In this document: positions 7,631 to 15,693 of the stretch, piece after piece
Layout: each line of letters opens with the position of its first letter
How positions within the stretch are numbered: position 1 is the stretch's first letter
Assembly (NCBI RefSeq): GCF_005144585.1
Contig: NZ_SSMQ01000058.1
Coordinates: 1 to 64,000, forward strand
Direction of reading: 5' to 3'
Origin: Polyangium fumosum
GTDB taxonomy: Bacteria > Myxococcota_A > Polyangia > Polyangiales > Polyangiaceae
Length of the DNA stretch: 64,000 nucleotides
Notes under the pieces: model-generated
Database searches by the model: none
Seen by the model: only the letters and a program-made list of their open reading frames with translations
What the model was told of the DNA's origin: nothing
Made by a program: the position numbers and the translations under genes

Positions 7631-9178
7631 ATGGGCGCGAGGAATCTCGTCGTGGGGGCGTTCGTGGGGTCGGTCTTGCTGGGGGGCGCGGGCGTCGCGC
7701 GCGCCTCCTCGGGGCTCGACTCTCCCGACAATGGCGTCGTGCAGCTCGGCCGCGGCGCGACCTACGTCGCGCGGGCCGACGATCCGCTCGCTGCGTACTT
7801 CAACCCCGCGGGCCTCGCGTTCCAGAAGTCGGGCGTGCACGTCGGCGCGCACCTCATGTTCATGAACACCTGCTTCTCGCGCAGGGACGTGAACGGCCAG
7901 CCCGTCTCGCCGGGCGGCGGCATCCCGGGCCCCGGCGCGGCGGGCGGCCCCTCCGACCCGGTCTGCTCCGACACCTCGCCCTTCCCGAACCCGCAGATCG
8001 CCGCGAACTTCCGCATCACGCAAAAGCTCGCGATCGGCCTGTCCGTCATGGGCCCGCACGGCGTCGGCAAGATCGTCTGGCCCGAGTCGATCCCGTACAC
8101 GAACCAGCTCGGCCTCGCGACCACGCAGCCCGCGCCGCAGCGCCACCTGCTCATCGAGAGCGACTCGCTCATCTTCAACCCGACGCTCAGCGTGAGCTAC
8201 GCGATCAAGGATTGGCTCAGCGTCGGCGCGGGCTTCATCTGGGGCGTCGCCTCGATCGATTTCGTCAACTTCACCGAGGCGACCTCGCAGATCCCGAGGG
8301 ACGACTTCGCCGGCAACCAGGAGGTGAAGTCGACGCTCTCGGCCTTCGACGGCTTCGTGCCCGGCGTCGTCGTGGGTGTCCTCGCCTCACCGCACAAGCG
8401 CCTCGACCTCGGCGCGTGGTTCAAGTGGCAGGACGCGATCTCTACGCGCACCGGCGTGAAGCTCGAATCGCTCTACTGGCGCGCGGGCGGCCAGAAAAAC
8501 GACAACCCCTGTCCGGCGGGCCCGGCGAACTGCAACATCACCGAGGACGAGGACGCGGGCACGCTCAAGTTCAGGATCCCGCTCGAAGCGCGCCTCGGCT
8601 TCCGTTACCACCACCCGCTGCGCGCGGGCTCGCTCGTGCCCAAGGTCGGCGCCAAGGTGCGCGATCCGCTCGCCGAAGACCTCTTCGACATCGAGGTCGA
8701 CTTCACCTACGCGCACAACAGCGTCGTCGACAACCTGGAGGTCCGCTTCGATCCGGGCATCCGCGTGAACGGCACGCCCGGCGAGATCCCCCAGAACGCC
8801 GACATCCCGCACAAGTGGAAGAACGTCTTCGGCGTGCGGTTCGGCGGCGACTTCGTGGTGATCCCGGGCTTCCTCGCGGTGCGGGCCGGCGGGTTTTTGG
8901 AAACGAACGGGCAGGACCCTGCCTACCTGAACCCGGATTTCCACCTCGGAGCCCGTGTCGGCGTGGGGGGCGGCGGCAGCGTGCGCCTCGGGCCCGTCGA
9001 CGTATCGCTCGCCTACCAGCACACCTTCTTCGAGCCGCTCGACAACGGCGGCCGGGGCGAGGTCTACGGCCTCTCCGGTGACGCGACGACGAATTATCGC
9101 AGCCCTCACAACGTCAATGGCGGGCGCCTGGAATCGAGTCTGAACGAGGTCGCCCTCGGCGCCACGTACCGATTCTGA
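7631..9178 (+). CDS. OmpP1/FadL-family outer membrane transport protein
   Basis: The product has 515 residues, within the usual FadL range. It has a signal peptide ending 'GVARASS' and then the family hallmark near the mature N-terminus: glycine-rich strands and 'DPLAAYFNPAGLAFQKSG', the N-P-A-G-L motif of FadL/TodX channels. The rest shows alternating amphipathic beta strands and ends in 'ALGATYRF', a C-terminal Phe as expected for Bam-inserted barrels. FadL proteins carry hydrophobic substrates such as long-chain fatty acids across the outer membrane; the substrate here is unknown. The gene starts 34 bp after the sensor-like gene, suggesting one operon with the cupredoxin-like gene. Confidence 0.85.
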   Translation: MGARNLVVGAFVGSVLLGGAGVARASSGLDSPDNGVVQLGRGATYVARADDPLAAYFNPAGLAFQKSGVHVGAHLMFMNTCFSRRDVNGQPVSPGGGIPGPGAAGGPSDPVCSDTSPFPNPQIAANFRITQKLAIGLSVMGPHGVGKIVWPESIPYTNQLGLATTQPAPQRHLLIESDSLIFNPTLSVSYAIKDWLSVGAGFIWGVASIDFVNFTEATSQIPRDDFAGNQEVKSTLSAFDGFVPGVVVGVLASPHKRLDLGAWFKWQDAISTRTGVKLESLYWRAGGQKNDNPCPAGPANCNITEDEDAGTLKFRIPLEARLGFRYHHPLRAGSLVPKVGAKVRDPLAEDLFDIEVDFTYAHNSVVDNLEVRFDPGIRVNGTPGEIPQNADIPHKWKNVFGVRFGGDFVVIPGFLAVRAGGFLETNGQDPAYLNPDFHLGARVGVGGGGSVRLGPVDVSLAYQHTFFEPLDNGGRGEVYGLSGDATTNYRSPHNVNGGRLESSLNEVALGATYRF

Positions 9179-9199
9179 ACGTTCTGGGTGCGGAGAACA

Positions 9200-9248
9200 T
9201 TGACATCCGGCGTGCCGGCGCGCTTCGATGCGACGGTTATCGTCGCAT
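9200..9248 (+). promoter_or_regulatory. Possible promoter with perfect palindrome in the leader of the next gene
   Basis: TTGACA at 9200-9205 is a consensus -35 hexamer, but the matching -10 (about 9224-9229, TTCGAT) is weak. Just downstream, ATGCGACG (9228-9235) and CGTCGCAT (9241-9248) form a perfect 8-bp inverted repeat around a 5-base centre. Its position over the expected transcription start suggests an operator rather than a terminator, since no T-run follows. Confidence 0.35.
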
Positions 9249-9275
9249 GGGGACGAACTTGTCCGGGAGGAAGGG

Positions 9276-10076
9276 ATGAACGCGCGTGCATCGTTGATGG
9301 TGGTTGGGCTGGGTTTGGCGGTTGTCGGCTGTGCCATTCCCAAGCCGCCGCCGACGGCCCCGGACGAATACGACTATAAGTTTGAGCACAAAAAGACGGG
9401 CGAACCCCTGAAGGTCGAGGGCGAAAGCTTCACGTACACGACCACGGAGCGCGTCGAGCTCGGCGAGCAGGAGGTCCGCGACGCGTCGGGTCGCCTCGTC
9501 GGATCGAGCCGCATTTACGGCAACCAGCAGGTCGCGCGCCGCGGCTACTCCTGGGGCGTCTACCAGGGCCGGCAGCAGATCGACGTGCTCAGCGCGCTGC
9601 ACATCGCGCGCGACCAGGCGTTCGAGGGTGCGTTCGAGGAGCGCATCCTGGAGATCCGTGAGAACCACGCGGACTCGATGTCCGTCTACGAGAAGGGCAT
9701 CAAGGAGAACGCCGGCAAGCGATCCACCGGCATGATCGTGGCGGGCGTCGGCTACGGCATCATGGGTGGCTGGGCCATCGCCGCGGCGGTCACGAAGGAT
9801 GATCCCATCATCCCGACGGCGGGCTCGACGGCCATCATCATCGGCGGCGTCATCGTCGGCGCGATCGGCACCTGGATCTACCAGAGCGCGCTGAACGGCA
9901 TGCGCCGCGAGGCGGACAAGGCCCATCGGATGGCCACCGACAAGATCTCGGCCTCCGACTTCCCGAAGCTCACGACCGAGTCCTACCTCCACGACGTCGC
10001 CCGCGAGTACAACGGCGGCCTCGCCCCCGAGCCGCCGCCGCCGCCGAAGGACACGAAGAAGAAGAAAAAGAAGTAG
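9276..10076 (+). CDS. Lipoprotein with internal transmembrane hairpin and basic tail
   Basis: The protein of 266 residues starts at the ATG at 9276 behind GGGAGGAAGGG; an in-frame upstream start at 9228 would lie in the palindrome and is less likely. The lipobox 'LAVVGC' is clear. Residues 30-75 are extracytoplasmic and charged. About residues 155-205 contain two hydrophobic Gly/Ala/Ile stretches ('MIVAGVGYGIMGGWAIAAA' and 'AIIIGGVIVGAIGTWIY'), an unusual feature for a lipoprotein. The C-terminus is a Pro run followed by a Lys run. No family is recognised. The gene stands alone between the FadL gene and trxB. Confidence 0.65.
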   Translation: MNARASLMVVGLGLAVVGCAIPKPPPTAPDEYDYKFEHKKTGEPLKVEGESFTYTTTERVELGEQEVRDASGRLVGSSRIYGNQQVARRGYSWGVYQGRQQIDVLSALHIARDQAFEGAFEERILEIRENHADSMSVYEKGIKENAGKRSTGMIVAGVGYGIMGGWAIAAAVTKDDPIIPTAGSTAIIIGGVIVGAIGTWIYQSALNGMRREADKAHRMATDKISASDFPKLTTESYLHDVAREYNGGLAPEPPPPPKDTKKKKKK

Positions 10077-10159
10077 TCCTCGGCCCCGATCGGCCGCTCC
10101 TTCCCGCCTCCGTTCGTCCGGGTGGCGCGCGCGTATCGACGCGGCCGCGCGCCTTCGCT

Positions 10160-11137
10160 ATGACCCGGGCCAGCATGACCGACACACCCGTCCGCAACGT
10201 CATCATCATCGGCTCGGGCCCTGCGGGCCTGACTGCGTCCATCTACGCCGCGCGCGCGAATCTGAAGCCGCTCTGCATCGAGGGGTTCAACGCGGGCGGG
10301 CTCATCCCCGGCGGTCAGCTCATGTTCACGACCGACGTCGAGAACTATCCGGGCTTTCCGCAGAAGGTCACGGGCCAGGAGCTGATGCAGCGCTTCCGCG
10401 ATCAGGCGGAGCACCAGGGCACCGAGATCGTGACGGCGGACGTGACGAAGGTCGATCTCTCGGCGCGGCCGTTCAAGGTCTGGGTCGAGGAGACGCTCTA
10501 CCTCGCCAAGACCGTGATCGTCGCGACGGGCGCGCGCGCGAACTACCTCGGCCTGCCGAGCGAAGAGGCGCTCAAGAACAAGGGCGTCAGCGCCTGCGCC
10601 GTCTGCGACGGTGCGCTCTACCGCGGCCGTGACGTCGCCGTCGTCGGCGGCGGCGACACCGCGATGGAGGAGGCGAGTTACCTCGCGGGCCTCTGCTCCT
10701 CGGTCACGCTCGTGCATCGCCGCGACGAGTTCCGCGCGAGCAAGGCGATGATCGAGCGCGTCGTTTCGAACCCCAAGATCAAGATCCTCTACAGCCACGT
10801 CGTCGACGAGGTGCTCGGCGTCGACAAGGACGAGGTCACGGGGATCGTCGCGAAGAACCTCAAGACGGGCGAAACGTCGTCCATTCCGGCCGCGGCGTTT
10901 TTCGTGGCGATCGGCCACACGCCGATGACCGAGCTCTTCGTCGGGCAGCTCGAGACGCACCCGAACGGCTACTTGAAGACCGTGCCCGGCTCGACGCGCA
11001 CGAGCGTGCCCGGCGTGTTCGCCGCGGGCGACGTGCAGGACTGGACGTACCGGCAGGCGGTCACGGCCGCGGGGACGGGCTGCATGGCCGCGCTCGACGC
11101 CGAGCGGTTCTTGCAGCAAGAAGGTGGAAGTCACTGA
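10160..11137 (+). CDS. trxB: Thioredoxin-disulfide reductase
   Basis: This is a cytoplasmic flavoenzyme of 325 residues that transfers electrons from NADPH through FAD to thioredoxin. The FAD-binding 'GSGPAGLTASIYAAR' is near residues 18-32, the redox pair 'CAVC' is at residues 146-149 followed by D-G, the NADPH motif 'GGGDTAMEEA' follows, and the second FAD motif 'GVFAAGDVQD' is near the end. The length is that of low-molecular-weight bacterial TrxB. A second ATG at 10175 would remove five residues and is equally possible. The uracil-DNA glycosylase gene starts 12 bp after its stop, so they are probably co-transcribed. Confidence 0.95.
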   Translation: MTRASMTDTPVRNVIIIGSGPAGLTASIYAARANLKPLCIEGFNAGGLIPGGQLMFTTDVENYPGFPQKVTGQELMQRFRDQAEHQGTEIVTADVTKVDLSARPFKVWVEETLYLAKTVIVATGARANYLGLPSEEALKNKGVSACAVCDGALYRGRDVAVVGGGDTAMEEASYLAGLCSSVTLVHRRDEFRASKAMIERVVSNPKIKILYSHVVDEVLGVDKDEVTGIVAKNLKTGETSSIPAAAFFVAIGHTPMTELFVGQLETHPNGYLKTVPGSTRTSVPGVFAAGDVQDWTYRQAVTAAGTGCMAALDAERFLQQEGGSH

Positions 11138-11149
11138 CGCAGGCCTTCG

Positions 11150-12082
11150 ATGGACGAGCCCCACGCCGATCCGCGCGACGAGCTCTTCGAGATCGCGACC
11201 TCGGTGCGCGCGCTCGTCGAGTGGTACGACAGTACGGGCGCGTGGGGTTTGCCTCTCGCGCCTGCGCGTGACGTAGAACCTGCGTATCCCGCGGCCGAAC
11301 CACACGCCGCGCCGCCGCCGCCCAACCCGCGCGCGGCTGCGCCTGCCGCGGATCGTCGCCCCGTCCCCTCGGACTCTACCTTCGCGCAGCCCGCGCAGTT
11401 CACGCCGCCGCCCGAGCGCGCGCAGGTGCCGCAGTACGTGCCGCCTGCGCCGCCCGCCGAGAGGCCGCAGCGCCCTGCCGCAGCGCGCCCCGAGGCCCGC
11501 ACGCCCGAGGCGCGTATCGAGCAGCTCCGCGTCCTCGCCTCCGAGGTCGCCTCCTGCACGCGTTGCCGCCTCGCCGAGCGGCGCACGCAGACCGTGTTCG
11601 CCCGCGGCAACCCGCTGTCCGAGCTTTGTTTCGTCGGCGAAGGACCGGGCGTGGAGGAAGACCTCGCGGGTGAGCCGTTCGTCGGTCCTGCGGGGCAGCT
11701 CCTCGACAAGATGATCGCCGCGATGGGGTATCGGCCGGGCGAGGTCTACATCTGCAACATCGTCAAGTGCAGGCCTCCGGAGAACCGCAAGCCGCAGCCC
11801 GACGAGATGGAGGCGTGCAAGGGCTACCTCGCCTCGCAGCTCGAGCTCGCGCGGCCGAGGTACATCGTCGCGCTCGGCGCGACGGCGATCCAGGGCCTGC
11901 TCGGCACGACCGAGGGCATCACGAAGCTGCGCGGCAAGTGGAAGATGTACCGCGGGACTCCCGTCATGCCGACGTTCCATCCGGCCTACCTGCTCCGGCA
12001 GCCGTCGGCGAAACGCGAAGTATGGACCGACCTGCAGGAAGTGATGGCGCGCCTCGGCAAGAAGCCGCCCGCGCGGGGCTGA
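11150..12082 (+). CDS. Family-4 (Fe-S) uracil-DNA glycosylase
   Basis: The product has 310 residues; the first 120 are a Pro/Ala-rich extension and the catalytic domain begins near residue 121. The four cluster cysteines of type-4 enzymes are present at 136 and 139 ('CTRC'), 207 ('VKCRPPENR') and 223 ('EACKGYL'). Catalytic motif 1 reads 'GEGPGVEED' and motif 2 'PTFHPAYLL'. The enzyme removes uracil from DNA after cytosine deamination. Many family-4 enzymes are near 200 residues, so the long disordered N-terminus is unusual and could mediate partner contacts. It follows trxB by 12 bp and overlaps the next gene. Confidence 0.9.
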   Translation: MDEPHADPRDELFEIATSVRALVEWYDSTGAWGLPLAPARDVEPAYPAAEPHAAPPPPNPRAAAPAADRRPVPSDSTFAQPAQFTPPPERAQVPQYVPPAPPAERPQRPAAARPEARTPEARIEQLRVLASEVASCTRCRLAERRTQTVFARGNPLSELCFVGEGPGVEEDLAGEPFVGPAGQLLDKMIAAMGYRPGEVYICNIVKCRPPENRKPQPDEMEACKGYLASQLELARPRYIVALGATAIQGLLGTTEGITKLRGKWKMYRGTPVMPTFHPAYLLRQPSAKREVWTDLQEVMARLGKKPPARG

Positions 12083-12534
12083 CGCTCGAGCGTGTCCTCC
12101 GCGGGCTGCTCTGCTTCGTCGGCGTCGCGCCGTTCCTCGCGCCCTTCGCGCGCCGCGTGACGAGCCCCGAGACGGGCGAGCTCCTCTACCTGCTCTTCGC
12201 GCCCGTGTGTCACCTCAAACCCGAGCGCACGCTCGCGCTCGCCGGCGTGCTGATGCCGCTTTGCAGCCGTTGCGCCGGCATCTTCGCGGGGTTCGTGACG
12301 GCGGGGTTGTTCCCGCGGCCGCGATGGAGCGTGCGTGCGTGCCTCGGCTACGGGTTCATCGCGAGCGTGATCATGCTGGCCGACGTGATCACGCAGGACC
12401 TCCGCCTGCGCCCGCTCTTCCATCCGGCGCGGCTCGCGACGGGCGTCTTGTGGGGGCACGTGTTTGCCCTGGGGATCCTCGCGCTCGCGCGCGAGCACCT
12501 CGCGAGGCCTGCGCGCGTCACTTCTTCAGCGTGA
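12022..12534 (+). CDS. DUF2085 membrane protein
   Basis: This membrane protein of 170 residues has the DUF2085 signature: a first membrane segment ending in 'LLYLLFAPVCHLKPERTL', then 'LCSRCAGIFAGFV' and a terminal region with 'LRPLFHPARLATGVLWG'. The conserved C-H and C-S-R-C residues suggest metal or redox chemistry, but no function is established. The ATG at 12022 lies inside the glycosylase gene (61-bp overlap); no ATG, GTG or TTG nearer the first helix is in frame. It overlaps the convergent lipoprotein gene by 17 bp at its 3' end. Confidence 0.7.
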   Translation: MDRPAGSDGAPRQEAARAGLTLERVLRGLLCFVGVAPFLAPFARRVTSPETGELLYLLFAPVCHLKPERTLALAGVLMPLCSRCAGIFAGFVTAGLFPRPRWSVRACLGYGFIASVIMLADVITQDLRLRPLFHPARLATGVLWGHVFALGILALAREHLARPARVTSSA

Positions 12535-13294
12535 CGGCCCTGCCTGCGACGGGGGCTTCGCCGAGGAGCACGAGCGTATCGATCTTCTTCTTGTCGCTCT
12601 TCTCATCGACGACCTTCAGCGTGCCCGCGAGGTTATAGGCCATCTCCCACGAGACCGTGTCGTCGGCCGAGAAGAAGGCGAACGACGAGTCGCAGATCGC
12701 GAGGTCCTTCTTGATCGCGTCGCCCGTGTTCGAGAGATCGGGCCCCGCGAACCCCTTGCGTTGCTTCTTGCCGAGCCCGCCTTTGAACGGCCACACCGCG
12801 GTCGAGAGGTCCTTCAGCACCATCACCGTCACCGAGCAGCCGGGCGGGTTCGACACCTTGTCCGGCGGCGTGACGAGCAGCTCCTTCGGCACGTCGTCGC
12901 GGCCGTCGGTCTTGATCAGGATCGTCGGCGCGCCTGCGCGGCCGAGCTCGGCCACGACCGCGGCGACGTCCGGCGTGCGCGCCTTCTTCTCGGCGATCAG
13001 CGTGACCTGCTGCCCGTTGATCGGGAGATCCTTCACCGCCGCCGTGAGCTTCTCCGGCCACTTCTCCTGCTTCATGTCGACGCGGATCTGGCCGATGTAC
13101 GGGCCGAGCGAGTCGACGATCAGCGCGGGCATCGTCTTCGGCTTGGGCGGCGGCGCGGGTTCCGTCGGTGCTGCTGCGGCGGAGGCGGTCGCGCTCGGGG
13201 CGGCGCCCGTCTTGGACTTGTCGTCGCCGCAGGCGGTCAGCGTCGTCGCGACGAGGAGCGCGAGCGAGGCGAGGACAGGGACGCGAGAGTGCAT
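12518..13294 (-). CDS. Lipoprotein with two ExbD/TolR-like periplasmic modules
   Basis: The ATG at 13294 gives 258 residues with a clear signal and lipobox ('LLVATTLTAC') and a short Ala/Pro linker. The mature part appears to contain two ExbD/TolR-like periplasmic modules. In the first, 'INGQQVTLIAEKKARTPDV' leads to a helix and 'PTILIKTDG'; in the second, 'FAFFSADDTVSWEMAYNLA' leads to 'IDTLVLLGEAP'. Both follow the strand-helix-strand plan of ExbD, where a residue pattern like 'ADxxxxYxxVxxxxxxxxxAGxxxVxLxT' is usual. No membrane helix of true ExbD is present. Similarity is by eye only. The gene is convergent with DUF2085 and divergent from the acyl-CoA synthetase. Confidence 0.55.
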   Translation of the reverse strand: MHSRVPVLASLALLVATTLTACGDDKSKTGAAPSATASAAAAPTEPAPPPKPKTMPALIVDSLGPYIGQIRVDMKQEKWPEKLTAAVKDLPINGQQVTLIAEKKARTPDVAAVVAELGRAGAPTILIKTDGRDDVPKELLVTPPDKVSNPPGCSVTVMVLKDLSTAVWPFKGGLGKKQRKGFAGPDLSNTGDAIKKDLAICDSSFAFFSADDTVSWEMAYNLAGTLKVVDEKSDKKKIDTLVLLGEAPVAGRAVTLKK

Positions 13295-13418
13295 GGCGGC
13301 GGAGTGTACCGAAGCCGAAGCCCCGGGAGAAAGGAAGCGGCGTCCTCGGGGCGACGGGGCGTGGTAGCTTCCGCGCGGACAGGCCGTTCGGCCCCTCGAA
13401 TCGAGCCCCGAGTTCACG

Positions 13419-14960
13419 ATGCCCTCTCCCTTCGTCACGCGCCTCGCAAGCTTCCAGCACGAAGAGCGGCTCGCCGTGGAGGACGACGCGCGGAGCCGCA
13501 CCTTCGCCGAGCTGTGGGATCGCGCCCAGCGCGTCCGCCTCGCGCTCACGGAGGGCGCGCCTTCGCTCGAAGGCCGCGCCGTGGCCATCCTCGTCTCGCC
13601 CGGCGCGCTCTGGCTCGAAGCCTTCTTCGGCACGATCCTCGCGGGCGGCGTGGCCTTGCCGCTCTCGCCGCTTTATCCGCCCGCCGAGCTCGCCTGGTTC
13701 GGCGAGGACGCGCGCGCGGCCGCGGTGATCGTCTCCGAGGATCAGCACGAGCGTGGCGCCTTGCTCTGCGAAGGCCGCCGCGTCCTCTTCGCGGAGACGC
13801 TCGCCGACGGCCCGCGGCCCGAGGGCGACGCGGCCCCGCTCGAACCCGACGACGTCGCGCTCCTGCTCTACACGAGCGGCACCACGGGCAAACCCAAGGG
13901 CGCGATGATCACGCACGCGAACGTCGACGTGCAGGCCGCGATTTTGCGCGAGGCGTGGGCGTTCGGCGAGGGCGATCGGCTGCTCCACGCGCTGCCGCTG
14001 CATCACCTGCACGGCCTCGGGATCTCGCTGCTCACCACGCTGCTCGCGGGCGCCGCGGCGCGGCTGCTCCCGCGCTTCGAGGCGCGGCGCGTGTGGGAGA
14101 CGTTTTGCAGGCCAAACCCGCCGACGGTCTGGATGGCCGTGCCCACGATGTACCAGAAGCTCTTCGAGGCGTTCGACGCGGCCGACGAGCCGACGCGGGC
14201 GCGGTGGGCGAGCGGCGCGCGTGGTTTGCGCCTCGCGACGAGCGGCTCGGCCGCGCTCCCCGTCACCCTGGCCGAGCGCTGGCGCGCCGTCACGGGCACG
14301 ATCCCCCTCGAGCGTTTCGGCATGACCGAGATCGGGGTTGGCGCGACGAACACCCTCGATCCTTCGGGCCGGCGCTCCGGCTCGGTGGGTTTGCCTCCGC
14401 GCTCGGTCGAGGCGCGGATCGTCGACGAGGCGGGCAATGACCTCGAACGGGGCCCTGGCGAGCTCTGGATTCGCGGCCCCAGCGTGTTCAAGGGGTACCT
14501 CGGCCGCGAGCAGGCCACGCAGGACGCGTTTGCCGAGGGCCGCTGGTTCCGCACCGGCGATGTGGCCGAGCGCGCCGAGGATGGCTACCTACGTTTGCTC
14601 GGGCGAACCAGCGTCGACATCTTGAAGAGCGGCGGGTACAAGCTTTCGGCCCTGGAGATCGAGGAGGCGCTGCGGGAAAACGCGGCCGTCGCCGAGGTCG
14701 CGGTCGTGGGGTTGCCCGACGAAGCGTGGGGCGAGCGTGTCGTCGCGGTCGTCGTCGCCGCGCCGGGTCGCGCCGCGGAATGCGCGCCGGAGGTGCTGCG
14801 TGGCTGGGCGAAAGAGCGAATGGCGCTGTACAAGGTTCCGCGCGAGGTCATCGTGGTGATGTCGCTTCCGCGCAATGCACTCGGAAAGGTCGTCAAGCCC
14901 GAACTCGTGAAGGCAATTGTGAGGGGGACGGTCGCAAATATGTCGCGGACCGAATCGTAA
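13419..14960 (+). CDS. AMP-forming acyl-CoA synthetase, malonyl-CoA synthetase (MatB/ACSF3)-like
   Basis: A 513-residue adenylate-forming enzyme. The phosphate loop 'LLYTSGTTGKPKGAMITH' is at residues 149-166, followed by 'LHALPLHHLHGLG', the adenine motif 'ERFGMTEIG' and the hinge 'YLRLLGRTSVDILKSGGYK'. The phrase 'SVDILKSGGYKLSALEIE' and the short length resemble MatB and mammalian ACSF3, which activate malonate or methylmalonate to the CoA thioester. The acid-recognising residues cannot be confirmed by eye, so a medium-chain substrate remains possible. The invariant catalytic Lys near the C-terminus is in 'RNALGKVVK'. It is divergent from the ExbD-like lipoprotein gene. Confidence 0.8.
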   Translation: MPSPFVTRLASFQHEERLAVEDDARSRTFAELWDRAQRVRLALTEGAPSLEGRAVAILVSPGALWLEAFFGTILAGGVALPLSPLYPPAELAWFGEDARAAAVIVSEDQHERGALLCEGRRVLFAETLADGPRPEGDAAPLEPDDVALLLYTSGTTGKPKGAMITHANVDVQAAILREAWAFGEGDRLLHALPLHHLHGLGISLLTTLLAGAAARLLPRFEARRVWETFCRPNPPTVWMAVPTMYQKLFEAFDAADEPTRARWASGARGLRLATSGSAALPVTLAERWRAVTGTIPLERFGMTEIGVGATNTLDPSGRRSGSVGLPPRSVEARIVDEAGNDLERGPGELWIRGPSVFKGYLGREQATQDAFAEGRWFRTGDVAERAEDGYLRLLGRTSVDILKSGGYKLSALEIEEALRENAAVAEVAVVGLPDEAWGERVVAVVVAAPGRAAECAPEVLRGWAKERMALYKVPREVIVVMSLPRNALGKVVKPELVKAIVRGTVANMSRTES

Positions 14961-14970
14961 CGACGTTACG
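14956..14970. promoter_or_regulatory. 15-bp perfect palindrome upstream of the cysteine-rich lipoprotein gene
   Basis: CGTAACG and CGTTACG flank a single A. The palindrome overlaps the stop codon of the synthetase gene and lies about 95 bp before the next start, where a protein-binding site controlling the lipoprotein gene would be expected. No terminator features are present. Confidence 0.3.
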
Positions 14971-15062
14971 CATGGGAAGTTTTGACCTTGACGCCCCCTC
15001 GTGTCAGGGAGCGGCGTCGGTAGACATCCGTGGAATGACCACGGATTCAAAGGAGACTTCAC

Positions 15063-15665
15063 ATGCGAATGCTTTCGATTCTTGCCGTGGTTTCTATGAG
15101 CTTCTTGGGCCTCGCCGCGTGCGGCGACGATACGGGCGGCTCGGGCGGCAGCGGCGGCTCCGGCGCGACGGGCGGCATGGGCGGCGGCGGCGGCATGGGC
15201 GGCGGCGGCGGCATGGGCGGCGGCACGCCTTCGGGCGGCTACTGCGGCAAGTCGTGCGCGATGGCCGTGGATTGCTGTCCGATGGGCCTGCCGAACTGCC
15301 CCGGCATGGACTACCCGAACAACTACACGTGTGACAACGGCGTGTGCGGCGCCCCGCAATGCAAGGCGGACGCCGATTGCACGTTCAACGGTGCGCTTCC
15401 GGACAACAAGTGCCTGACCGAGAACGACTTCAAGATCTGCGCGGAAGGCTGCGCGGCGGACGCCGATTGCACGGCGCCCCTGAAGTGCATCGGCGAGGAC
15501 GACAACGGCGCGAAGTACTGCACCGCCGAGCCGATGATGACGGGCGGGTGTAAGATGGACGCGGACTGCAACGGCTACGGCAAGTGCAACACCACGAGCG
15601 GCGCGTGCGAGTGTACGGCGGACGCCGATTGCACGGGCGCCGGCGTCGACAAGTGCGTGCAGTGA
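15063..15665 (+). CDS. Cysteine-rich lipoprotein with Gly-rich linker
   Basis: The product has 200 residues and starts with ATG behind AAGGAG. The lipobox is 'FLGLAAC', followed by a linker of repeated G-G-M-G-G-G units (residues 25-60) and then four small modules each containing the pattern K-x-D-A-D-C or A-D-A-D-C ('CKADADCTFNG', 'CAADADCTAP', 'CKMDADCNGYG', 'CTADADCTGAG'). These are short disulfide modules found in many myxobacterial surface proteins, with acidic residues that could bind calcium. Function is unknown. The upstream leader is about 100 bp and includes the palindrome at 14956-14970. Confidence 0.75.
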   Translation: MRMLSILAVVSMSFLGLAACGDDTGGSGGSGGSGATGGMGGGGGMGGGGGMGGGTPSGGYCGKSCAMAVDCCPMGLPNCPGMDYPNNYTCDNGVCGAPQCKADADCTFNGALPDNKCLTENDFKICAEGCAADADCTAPLKCIGEDDNGAKYCTAEPMMTGGCKMDADCNGYGKCNTTSGACECTADADCTGAGVDKCVQ

Positions 15666-15693
15666 TCCTCGGTTGAGGTGAGGGAGAGACGCG

